From the NCBI GenBank assembly GCA_003511945.1, contig DOJA01000279.1, positions 273 to 5,327 of the forward strand: a stretch of DNA of 5,055 nt, read 5' to 3'. Positions 1 to 5,055 of this stretch are shown here, in pieces. A program made the translations under genes and the position numbers. The DNA comes from Phycisphaerales bacterium (GTDB lineage Bacteria > Planctomycetota > Phycisphaerae > Phycisphaerales > UBA1924). Position 1 is the first letter of the stretch, and every line of letters begins with the position of its first letter. The notes under the pieces are model-generated. The model was not told where the DNA came from. It saw nothing but the letters and a program-made list of their open reading frames with translations, and did not search any database.

Positions 1-1079
1 TCGCGCGCGAAGCGCTCGTGCAGCGCGAGCATCGGCGCCTGCACGCCCATGTCCTTCTGCCACTGCAGCGTCGGCACGCCGGCCCACTGCATGCGGATCG
101 CCAGCCCTTCGGTCAGCTTCGCGAGCCGCTCCATCGCCGGCACCGACGTGAAGCGCATGATGCTGTCGACGATCACCTGCAGCGTCGCGCCGCGGTGTCG
201 CGCGAGCACGCGCAGCAGCGCCGCGAGCTCCGCCGCGTGCTCAGCCCCGTCGTTCACGCCGGGGATCAGCACATACTCGCAGCAGATCGCCCCCGACGCC
301 CGCAGAGGCCACGACTCCAGCACCGCCACCAGTTCCTCCAGCGGCATGGCGCGGTTGACCGGCATCAGCCGCCCGCGGACCTCGTCGTTCGGGGCGTTGA
401 TCGACACCGCCAGGTTGAAGTTCCGCCACCCCGGACGGCGCACATGCTCGCGCAGACGCCGCAGCCCGTCGATCCGTCCCACGGTCGACACCGTGAGCCG
501 GCGCATGGCGATCCCCGGCCCGCGCCGGTCCGTGAGCACCTCGATCGACCGGATCACCTCGTCCAGGTTGTCCAGCGGCTCGCCCATGCCCATGAACACG
601 ATGTTCCGGATCGGGTGCCCCAGGATCCGCGCCGCGGCGTACCACTGGGCGACGATCTCCTCCGCCCGCAGTGATCGGAGCAGCCCCATCTGCGCCGTCT
701 CACAGAAGGCGCAGCCCATCGCGCACCCCACCTGGCTGGAGACGCACAGAGTGAACGAGGTCTCCTCGCCCCGGCGCATGGGGATGACTACGGATTCCGT
801 CTCCAGGACCGAAGGCCCGCCTTCACGCACCCGCTCCGGCCCCTCGACCGCCAGGAGGAACTTCGTCACCGGGCCCTCAGGGCTGTCGGTCACCAGCACC
901 CTGGTCGGGGCTGGCACGAGCGGGGGAAACCCCTGCGGCCCGGAGCGAAAGAACCGCGAGTACGCCTCGGTCGCCGCGGGCGCCGCGCCCAGCCCGGCGT
1001 GCACAAAGGCGCGCACGAACTCCTCGTGGGTCCTCCCCAAGGGTGAAACGAACCCGGGCTGGTCACGAACCTGGATCAT
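1..1079 (-). CDS. RlmN/Cfr-like radical SAM protein (partial, C-terminus beyond left edge)
   Basis: Reading down the minus strand from ATG at 1079, 359 codons are open to the window edge. The protein matches RlmN, the radical-SAM enzyme that methylates C2 of A2503 in 23S rRNA and A37 of some tRNAs. The [4Fe-4S]-binding CxxxCxxC is C119, C123, C126 (CAMGCAFC). C112, in TLCVSSQVGC, matches E. coli RlmN Cys118. The SAM-site GMGEP lies at about 164-168. NLAVSINAPNDEVR (about 222-235) and EYVLIPGVNDGAEH (about 268-281) follow RlmN block by block. The odd part is the C-terminus. E. coli Cys355, which carries the methyl group, sits in RGDDIDAACGQL. The equivalent stretch here (about 340-352) has no cysteine, and the NPF-type motif before it is also absent. 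The family call is firm; methyltransferase activity is doubtful, so no gene symbol is given. No Shine-Dalgarno precedes the ATG, and an in-frame GTG at 1142 would add 21 residues. It is divergent from uppS. Confidence 0.85.
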   Translation of the reverse strand, partial: MIQVRDQPGFVSPLGRTHEEFVRAFVHAGLGAAPAATEAYSRFFRSGPQGFPPLVPAPTRVLVTDSPEGPVTKFLLAVEGPERVREGGPSVLETESVVIPMRRGEETSFTLCVSSQVGCAMGCAFCETAQMGLLRSLRAEEIVAQWYAAARILGHPIRNIVFMGMGEPLDNLDEVIRSIEVLTDRRGPGIAMRRLTVSTVGRIDGLRRLREHVRRPGWRNFNLAVSINAPNDEVRGRLMPVNRAMPLEELVAVLESWPLRASGAICCEYVLIPGVNDGAEHAAELAALLRVLARHRGATLQVIVDSIMRFTSVPAMERLAKLTEGLAIRMQWAGVPTLQWQKDMGVQAPMLALHERFAR

Positions 1080-1131
1080 GCGCGGGCAGTACTGGTGCGG
1101 GCCTGGGACGGGGAGGATAGTCTCGACCCCT

Positions 1132-1152
1132 CGGTGCCCCACGGGGGCCCCG
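1132..1152 (+). other. GC-rich hairpin in the uppS leader
   Basis: CGGTGCCCC (1132-1140) can pair with GGGGCCCCG (1144-1152) around the three-base loop ACG, giving eight G-C pairs and one internal mismatch (T1135/C1149). It ends 8 bases before the GAGAGG Shine-Dalgarno of uppS, so in mRNA it would sit next to the ribosome site. There is no run of T after it, so it does not look like an intrinsic terminator. In DNA this GC-rich, chance hairpins are common, so a regulatory role is only a possibility. Confidence 0.35.
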
Positions 1153-1160
1153 GGCGTGCA

Positions 1161-1166
1161 GAGAGG
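1161..1166 (+). promoter_or_regulatory. Shine-Dalgarno of uppS
   Basis: GAGAGG lies 9 bases before the ATG at 1176. It is the reason for preferring that start over the in-frame GTG at 1095, which would add 27 low-complexity residues and nearly abut the divergent gene start at 1079. Confidence 0.6.
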
Positions 1167-1175
1167 CGGACCGCC

Positions 1176-2084
1176 ATGCGTGACCAAGAGGGATCCATCG
1201 CCGAGCAGCCCGCACCCGCCGGAGCCCCGGAAGCGCCCACGGCGCGTCCCGCCGGCGTCACCCCGCTCGACGAGATCACCGACCCCCAGGCCCGAGAGGC
1301 CGTCGCCCGCATGCGCCGCATCTCTCCCCAGGCCGATCCCACCGCCCACCTGCCCGGCGTCCACCCCTGCCGCGTCCCGCGCCACATCGCCATCATCATG
1401 GACGGCAACGGGCGCTGGGCCGAGTCCAGGGGCTTCCCGCGCCTGTTCGGGCACCGCAACGGCGCCGCCGCCGTCCGGCGCACGATCGGCGAGGCCGGGC
1501 GCCTGGGCGTCGAGGTTCTGACGCTCTATTCGTTCTCCATCGAGAACTGGACCCGCCCCGCGGAGGAGGTCCGCGCTCTGATGTCCCTCTATCTCCAGTA
1601 CATGGAGGGCGAGCGCGATGAACTGGTGCGCCACAACATCCGGCTCCGCCAGATCGGGCGGCGCGACGGGCTTCCCCCCGAGGCCCTGGCCGCGCTCGAC
1701 CGCACCCTCGAAGCCACCGCCCGCTGCACCGGCCCCACGCTGTGCCTGGCGGTGAACTACGGCTCGCGCGCCGAGCTCGCCGACGCCGCCCGGGCGATCG
1801 CCCGCGCCGCCCGCGACGGAACCCTTGACCCCGACGCCATCGACGAGCGCACCATCTCCGACCACCTCACCACGGCCGGGCTGCCCGACCCGGACCTGCT
1901 CATCCGCACCGCGGGCGAGATGCGCGTGAGCAACTTCCTGCTGTGGCAGATCTCCTACGCCGAGCTGTTCGTGACGGATGTGCTCTGGCCCGACTTCGCC
2001 GAGGAGCACCTGCGCGAGGGCGTCCGCGCCTACGCCGCCCGCCGGCGCCGGTTCGGCGGGCTCGACGGCGCTCCCGGCGCCTAG
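1176..2084 (+). CDS. uppS: Isoprenyl transferase / undecaprenyl diphosphate synthase
   Basis: This 302-residue cis-prenyltransferase condenses isopentenyl diphosphate onto farnesyl diphosphate to make the C55 lipid carrier of cell-wall synthesis, acting at the cytoplasmic membrane face. The catalytic motif HIAIIMDGNGRWA places Asp76 at the E. coli Asp26 position. SIENWTRP and the block RTAGEMRVSNFLLWQ follow. Arg244, Glu248, Arg250, Ser252 and Glu263 match E. coli Arg194, Glu198, Arg200, Ser202 and Glu213 with a constant offset of 50, so the core has no net indel between these points. The protein is about 50 residues longer than E. coli UppS (253) because of an N-terminal Pro/Ala-rich extension. 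ATG at 1176 is chosen because GAGAGG (1161-1166) lies 9 bases upstream. An in-frame GTG at 1095 would leave only 15 bp to the divergent gene. Ser or Thr variation is not seen at catalytic sites; RTGGE reads RTAGE here. It heads a plus-strand cluster that includes cdsA. Confidence 0.96.
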   Translation: MRDQEGSIAEQPAPAGAPEAPTARPAGVTPLDEITDPQAREAVARMRRISPQADPTAHLPGVHPCRVPRHIAIIMDGNGRWAESRGFPRLFGHRNGAAAVRRTIGEAGRLGVEVLTLYSFSIENWTRPAEEVRALMSLYLQYMEGERDELVRHNIRLRQIGRRDGLPPEALAALDRTLEATARCTGPTLCLAVNYGSRAELADAARAIARAARDGTLDPDAIDERTISDHLTTAGLPDPDLLIRTAGEMRVSNFLLWQISYAELFVTDVLWPDFAEEHLREGVRAYAARRRRFGGLDGAPGA

Positions 2085-2118
2085 TGTCCGTGCCGTGCGA
2101 TTTGCCGCCAAACCACCG

Positions 2119-2991
2119 ATGGAACTGACCGGCGACGAAGTTTCGCGCGTCGAGGACGCCGCCGCCCTGCTCGGGCTGGGGCGCCCGGCGTGGAGGCCCG
2201 ATCGCGCCGCCTTCCGTCGCGGCGAACTCGACCTTTCCATCGCCCTTCCCGCGCTCGTTCGACTGCTCCGCGACCGCACCCGCGCGGGCGTGCTGCTGTT
2301 CGATGCTCTCGCCCTCGCCGGCGGGCTGGGGATCGCACCGCCCCCGGAGGCGCTGCGCGACTTCGACCTGCTCCGACCCCTGCTCCGTCCCCGCCTGCTG
2401 CACCCGCGCGAACTCACCGGCCCCCGGCGCGCCATGTGCCGGCGGGAGAGCGTCGGAGGGCTGATGCAGGCGATCGCCCTCGGCCCGGAGTGGACGGCCC
2501 CGCTCGTCACCTCCGCGTCGCTGGACCGCTGGCCCGTGTCGTTCGAGGAGGCGCTGGACCTGGCGCTCGGCGCGATGCGCGGAGCGGTCACGCCGAACTG
2601 CGTTCATGAGCTCGAGGACGCGCCGGGCGTCGCTGCCGTCGTCCATCCGCACGAGGTCGTCTCCAGCGCGCTCCCCATCGTCGAGTCGCTCCTTCCTGGG
2701 CAGGCGCGCGATCTGGGCGTCGTGGCCGCTGTTCCTGCCCCGGAAGTGCTGCTGCTGCTCCGCGTGGTCCCCCGCGACGGCGTCCGCACCCTCGCAGGGC
2801 TCGTGGACGCCTCCCTGGGGCTCTACAACCAGTCGAACGACCCGCTGCACGATCAACTCGTCTGGTGGCGCGACGGGCGCCTGGAGCCCCTGACCATGAC
2901 CTTTGTCCAGGAACGCGGCTCGCGCCGGGTCCAGTTCGACGCCGAGGGCGCTGTGGGCGACCTGCTCCGGATCCTCGGCGCGGTCGACTAG
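2119..2991 (+). CDS. Uncharacterised protein resembling DUF1444 (YtpQ)
   Basis: This predicted soluble protein of 290 residues has no signal peptide and no membrane segment. The layout resembles DUF1444/YtpQ, a family of unknown function. It has PLVTSASLDRWPVSFEEAL (about 128-146), matching the family's 'leader, x-W, then a helix ending in N/A-L' block, where the gene product is expected to read a helper helix. VVAAVPAPEVLLLL (about 201-214) matches the family's 'SVPHQDVLIL'-like strand. LYNQSNDPLHDQLVWWRDGRLEPLTM (about 235-260) matches the C-terminal 'FLYNEGKLEPV'-like end. The comparison is from memory, so the family call is moderate. It lies 34 bp after uppS and 74 bp before cdsA on the same strand, probably in one transcript. 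Start choice is uncertain: ATG 2119 has no Shine-Dalgarno, and an in-frame GTG at 2095 would add eight residues and sit 10 bp after the uppS stop. No catalytic motif is visible. Confidence 0.8.
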   Translation: MELTGDEVSRVEDAAALLGLGRPAWRPDRAAFRRGELDLSIALPALVRLLRDRTRAGVLLFDALALAGGLGIAPPPEALRDFDLLRPLLRPRLLHPRELTGPRRAMCRRESVGGLMQAIALGPEWTAPLVTSASLDRWPVSFEEALDLALGAMRGAVTPNCVHELEDAPGVAAVVHPHEVVSSALPIVESLLPGQARDLGVVAAVPAPEVLLLLRVVPRDGVRTLAGLVDASLGLYNQSNDPLHDQLVWWRDGRLEPLTMTFVQERGSRRVQFDAEGAVGDLLRILGAVD

Positions 2992-3011
2992 CGCCCACGC
3001 CGATCCGCGTT

Positions 3012-3038
3012 CCCGGGTGCGCGGGACGCCCGCCCGGG
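3012..3038 (+). other. Possible stem-loop between the DUF1444-like gene and cdsA
   Basis: In the 74-bp gap, GCGGG (3021-3025) pairs with CCCGC (3029-3033) around loop ACG. CCCGG (3012-3016) pairs with CCGGG (3034-3038), with a four-base bulge (3017-3020) on the left. A pyrimidine-rich stretch (about 3040-3065) follows but has no clean T-run, so intrinsic termination is doubtful. It could be a leader structure for cdsA, an RNA-processing site or chance in GC-rich sequence. Confidence 0.3.
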
Positions 3039-3065
3039 GCTGCTCTCTCCCGGTACCTTTCCCCC

Positions 3066-3971
3066 GTGCTCCGCTACCGACTCCTCCTCGGGCCGGTGAT
3101 GATCCTCCTCCTGATCGGGCTCGTATGGCTCGAGGAGCGCGTCCGCGCCGGGGGCGGGCGTCCCGGGCTCGTCATGGAGGGCGCGATGCTCCTCCTTGGC
3201 ATCGAGGCGGGACGCGAACTGGCCAAGGTCCTCCGCGCCCGCCAGATCGCGGCCAATGTGGCCATCACGGCGCTGGCGGTCTGCACGGGGGTCGCGGTCT
3301 CCAGCCGGACCCCGGCGGAACTCGGCGCCCTCAGCGGCACGGCGATCGTCTGCACCGCGGGGTCGGCCATCATGCTGATCTCGATGCTCTACTACTCCCG
3401 ACGGCGCACCACCGAGGGAGTCGTTGCCGCCACCGCCGGCGCGCTCCTGGCGTTCGTCTATGTCGGGCTCATGGGCGGCTTTATCGTTGTCCTGGTCAAG
3501 GAGTTCTCCGGCTGGGTGCTGCTCGGGGTGCTCGCGGTCACCAAGTCCTGCGACATCGGCGCCTACTTCACCGGGCGCGCCCTGGGGCGCCACAAGCTCA
3601 TCCCCTGGCTCAGCCCGGGCAAGACCTGGGAGGGGCTCTTCGGGGGGGTCGCCTTCGCCGCCGCGGTCGGGGCGGTGGCCGGGGCGTGGGCAGATGCCGC
3701 GGGGGCCCTCCAGGGCATCGACGCCCGGAGCGGCGCCCTCGCCGGCGCGCTGTTCGGCCTCATCGGGCAGGCCGGCGACCTCGTCGCCAGCATGCTCAAG
3801 CGGGACGCGGGGCTGAAGGACTATTCCCGGGCCGTTCCGGGCTTCGGGGGACTCATGGACATCGTGGATTCGCCCCTTCTCGTGGCCCCGGTGGCCTACT
3901 GGCTCCTCCTGGCCCTGGAGGCCTGGAGCGCCCACGCCGGATCGACAGCGCTCTTGCCCGCCCCGCCGTGA
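3066..3971 (+). CDS. cdsA: Phosphatidate cytidylyltransferase (CDP-diglyceride synthase)
   Basis: This 301-residue integral membrane enzyme uses CTP and phosphatidic acid to make CDP-diacylglycerol, the precursor of bacterial phospholipids. Hydrophobic segments occur at about 6-22, 36-47, 61-79, 90-110, 117-144, 147-160, 190-215 and 222-242, with a last one at about 270-287. CDIGAYFTGRALGRHKL (162-178) and SPGKTWEG (183-190) are CdsA hallmarks. The C-terminal family signature runs from S242 to D268: SMLKRDAGLKD, then PGFGGLMDIVD. The usual form is PGHGG followed by DRxD. Here the His is Phe260 and the Arg after Asp265 is Ile266, while K245, R246, K251, D252, D265 and D268 are kept. Length is close to E. 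coli CdsA (285). GTG 3066 is chosen because it begins the typical LRYRLLLGPV-type N-terminus just before the first membrane segment, and no in-frame start precedes it in the gap. No Shine-Dalgarno is seen; in-frame GTG 3096 and ATG 3099 are alternatives. Confidence 0.93.
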   Translation: MLRYRLLLGPVMILLLIGLVWLEERVRAGGGRPGLVMEGAMLLLGIEAGRELAKVLRARQIAANVAITALAVCTGVAVSSRTPAELGALSGTAIVCTAGSAIMLISMLYYSRRRTTEGVVAATAGALLAFVYVGLMGGFIVVLVKEFSGWVLLGVLAVTKSCDIGAYFTGRALGRHKLIPWLSPGKTWEGLFGGVAFAAAVGAVAGAWADAAGALQGIDARSGALAGALFGLIGQAGDLVASMLKRDAGLKDYSRAVPGFGGLMDIVDSPLLVAPVAYWLLLALEAWSAHAGSTALLPAPP

Positions 3972-3977
3972 TACACT
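3969..3977 (+). promoter_or_regulatory. Possible extended -10 promoter for the zinc-ribbon gene
   Basis: TGATACACT fits an extended -10 (TG, one base, then TACACT, 4 of 6 to TATAAT with the key T, A and final T kept). It is a small A/T island in GC-rich DNA, overlaps the cdsA stop codon and lies 42 bases before the ATG at 4020. No good -35 is present at 16-18 bp spacing; TTGCCC (3954-3959) is only 12 bp away. Weak evidence. Confidence 0.3.
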
Positions 3978-4009
3978 GTGGATGGACAATCGCCAGACGA
4001 GCCCCCCTC

Positions 4010-4013
4010 GGAG
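4010..4013 (+). promoter_or_regulatory. Shine-Dalgarno of the zinc-ribbon gene
   Basis: GGAG ends 6 bases before ATG 4020 and decides that start over the in-frame GTG at 3978, which would add 14 residues and has no ribosome site. Confidence 0.65.
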
Positions 4014-4019
4014 TCCCGG

Positions 4020-4817
4020 ATGACGGCGACCGCCAAACTGCTCCGCCTGTTCCTTGTCGATCAACAACTGCGCGGCCTCAAGAGCCGCCTGACCGCAGCC
4101 GAGCGGTACCTCTCTCAGCAGGACGCCACCCTGAAGGAACTGGACGCGAAGGGCGCCCTCCTCGCCTCGCAGCTCCGCCAGCTCGAAGCCACGGCCAAGA
4201 ACGACGAGGTCGAGATCAGCGCCATCGATCAGCGCGTCTCGGCGCTGCGGGAGCGCATGAACAACTCCCGCACCAGCAAGGAGCACGCGGCCCTTCTCAC
4301 GGAGATCAGCACCCTCAAGGCCGACCGCGGGCTGATCGAGGAGCGCGCCCTGGGCGGGCTCACCAAAATCGACGAGCTCCGGAAGCAGTCAGAAGCCGTC
4401 GGTGCCGAGCGGGCCGAGCGGGTCAAGGTCCGCGACCTCGCCCGCGCCGACCGCGACGCCCGCGCCGCGGAGATCAAGGACCGCGTGGCCGAGCTCGAGG
4501 GCCAGCGGGCCGAGGCGCTCAAGGAAGTCCCCAAGGCCGCGCTCACCGCCTACGACGAACGCACCGCTCTGGGCGTTGACGATGTCATGGCCGGCGTCGA
4601 GGAGCAGGACCGGCGCAACATGGACTACACCTGCGGCTCGTGCTACACGCACCTGCCCATCGAGCAGGTCAGCATCCTCCTCCGGCGCGGCGACCTGACC
4701 ACCTGCCCCTCCTGCGACGCGATTCTCTACATGGAGCAGACGCTCCGCGAGGACATCACCACCTCGAACGAGAAGAAGCGGAAGAAGTCCGCGGCAGCGT
4801 CTGCCGCTGAGGAATAG
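4020..4817 (+). CDS. Coiled-coil protein with C-terminal C4 zinc ribbon (COG1579-type)
   Basis: This 265-residue soluble protein has two parts. Residues 1 to about 180 are a long heptad-rich, highly charged helical hairpin with many Lys, Glu, Arg and Ala, including NSRTSKEHAALLTEISTLK (about 81-99), the family's conserved 'N-x-(K/R)-E-x-x-A-L-x-x-E-I' turn. A zinc ribbon follows, with Cys205, Cys208, Cys229 and Cys232 in CGSC and CPSC, ending in AILY, the usual close of this ribbon. The last 20 residues are a Lys/Ala/Glu tail with KKRKK. COG1579 members are called predicted nucleic-acid-binding proteins; no exact function is agreed for most, and no enzyme motif is visible here. Placement after cdsA may reflect a shared transcript, though a possible own promoter overlaps the cdsA end. 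The gene converges on the minus-strand gene at 4830, with only 12 bp between stop codons. Confidence 0.9.
   Translation: MTATAKLLRLFLVDQQLRGLKSRLTAAERYLSQQDATLKELDAKGALLASQLRQLEATAKNDEVEISAIDQRVSALRERMNNSRTSKEHAALLTEISTLKADRGLIEERALGGLTKIDELRKQSEAVGAERAERVKVRDLARADRDARAAEIKDRVAELEGQRAEALKEVPKAALTAYDERTALGVDDVMAGVEEQDRRNMDYTCGSCYTHLPIEQVSILLRRGDLTTCPSCDAILYMEQTLREDITTSNEKKRKKSAAASAAEE
4791..4807 (+). other. Perfect short hairpin at the end of the zinc-ribbon gene
   Basis: GCGGCAG (4791-4797) and CTGCCGC (4801-4807) form a seven-pair stem with loop CGT, encoding part of the Ala-rich tail. It precedes the stop codon by 7 bases. No T-run follows. It could assist termination together with the adjacent hairpin or be a by-product of Ala codons. 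Confidence 0.35.
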
Positions 4818-4836
4818 CGACCGCTCAGCTTATTCC
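4811..4836. terminator. Possible bidirectional terminator between convergent genes
   Basis: GGAATAGC (4811-4818) pairs with GCTTATTCC (4828-4836) with one bulged T and a nine-base loop. It lies exactly where the plus-strand gene stops (TAG 4815-4817) and the minus-strand gene stops (TAA read from 4832-4830). Position suits a shared terminator, but neither strand has a T-run after the stem, so classical intrinsic termination is not supported. Confidence 0.35.
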
Positions 4837-5055
4837 GCCGGCGCGCTGACCATCGCGTAGCCCACGAACCGGGTCCCGCTCCCCCAGGCGGGCGCTCCGC
4901 TCAGCGGCACGACCGCGATCCGCGCCACGCCCGATGCCTCCGCCGCCCGCCCCCCCGCGACCCCGCGCTGCCCGCACTGCGCCGCGCTGATCGCCGCCTG
5001 CCGCGCCTGACCCAGGTCCTCCCCGAACCCCGCGGCGCACACGCTTACAGTGCCC
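4830..5055 (-). CDS. C-terminal part of an unidentified protein (partial, N-terminus beyond right edge)
   Basis: Reading the minus strand from the right edge, 74 codons are open before TAA at 4830-4832. The composition is protein-like rather than Arg/Gly noise, with an amphipathic stretch DLGQARQAAISAAQCGQRG (about 13-31), then ARIAVVPLSGAP and a hydrophobic end FVGYAMVSAPAE. I do not recognise a family. An in-frame GTG at 5042 exists, but the frame stays open upstream, so this is more likely the tail of a longer gene than a 70-residue one. A second overlapping minus-strand frame (4825-5040) is dominated by Arg and Gly and is taken as a shadow. It converges on the zinc-ribbon gene. Confidence 0.55.
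   Translation of the reverse strand, partial: GTVSVCAAGFGEDLGQARQAAISAAQCGQRGVAGGRAAEASGVARIAVVPLSGAPAWGSGTRFVGYAMVSAPAE

Noticed and set aside
1095..1175. GTG at 1095 as the uppS start
   Set aside because: It has no ribosome site, would leave 15 bp to the divergent gene, and adds 27 low-complexity residues; ATG 1176 has GAGAGG upstream.
49..1521. Long plus-strand open frame (490 codons)
   Set aside because: It is the antisense shadow of the RlmN-like gene and then an out-of-frame read of uppS. It is Ser/Arg/Pro/Ala-rich with no family motif, as expected in GC-rich DNA.
1900..2856. Minus-strand open frame (318 codons) opposite the DUF1444-like gene
   Set aside because: The plus-strand frame has protein-like composition and family-like motifs, while this one is Arg/Gly/Gln-rich and overlaps the uppS 3' end.
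3012..3060. Intrinsic terminator before cdsA
   Set aside because: A GC stem exists but the following pyrimidine tract is mainly C with no run of T, so termination is not supported.
2865..3065. Upstream extension of cdsA into the preceding gene
   Set aside because: It is Arg/Pro/Gly-rich, overlaps the end of the DUF1444-like gene and precedes the natural membrane-segment start at 3066.
2988..4286. Long minus-strand open frame (432 codons) opposite cdsA
   Set aside because: It is antisense to a clear cdsA and to the start of the zinc-ribbon gene, is Gly/Glu/Arg-rich and shows no motifs.
2903..4579. Long plus-strand open frame (558 codons) across cdsA and the zinc-ribbon gene
   Set aside because: It is an out-of-frame read spanning two convincing genes, made mostly of Arg, Gly and Pro.
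1..5055. Mobile element, CRISPR array or tRNA
   Set aside because: No terminal inverted repeats, spaced direct repeats, transposase motifs or cloverleaf were seen; composition is uniform across the window.

Overview
This window is high-GC bacterial DNA, roughly 70% G+C by eye. It carries four complete protein genes on the plus strand and two partial genes on the minus strand, one at each edge. Several starts lack a clear Shine-Dalgarno sequence, and the CdsA signature is non-canonical. Together these suggest a Planctomycetota-type (Phycisphaerae-like) or similar high-GC genome. That assignment is inference and no marker here proves it. No rRNA, tRNA, CRISPR array, insertion sequence or phage gene was recognised, and the region reads as chromosomal housekeeping DNA.

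Layout. 1-1079 (minus, C-terminus cut by the left edge) encodes a radical-SAM protein of the RlmN/Cfr type. A 96-bp divergent intergenic region (1080-1175) separates it from a plus-strand cluster. 1176-2084 is uppS (undecaprenyl diphosphate synthase). 2119-2991 is an uncharacterised protein resembling the DUF1444/YtpQ family. 3066-3971 is cdsA (phosphatidate cytidylyltransferase). 4020-4817 is a coiled-coil plus C4 zinc-ribbon protein of the COG1579 type. 4830-5055 (minus, N-terminus cut by the right edge) is the tail of an unidentified protein, convergent with the zinc-ribbon gene. Almost the whole window is coding; the largest gap is 96 bp.

How the genes fit together. UppS makes the C55 lipid carrier used in peptidoglycan and surface-glycan synthesis, and CdsA makes CDP-diacylglycerol for phospholipids. 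The two are neighbours in many bacteria as an envelope-lipid unit. Here an unknown gene sits between them, which makes it a candidate for an envelope-linked role, though position is the only evidence. The zinc-ribbon gene has its own Shine-Dalgarno sequence and a possible extended -10 promoter overlapping the end of cdsA, so it may be transcribed partly independently.

The most unusual items are these. The RlmN-like protein keeps its iron-sulfur cysteines and the Cys118 counterpart, but lacks the C-terminal catalytic cysteine motif where the family has it. CdsA has His-to-Phe and Arg-to-Ile changes in its signature. A hairpin holds the stop codons of two convergent genes in its two arms. I see no clearly new multi-gene system; these are single-gene or local-structure observations.
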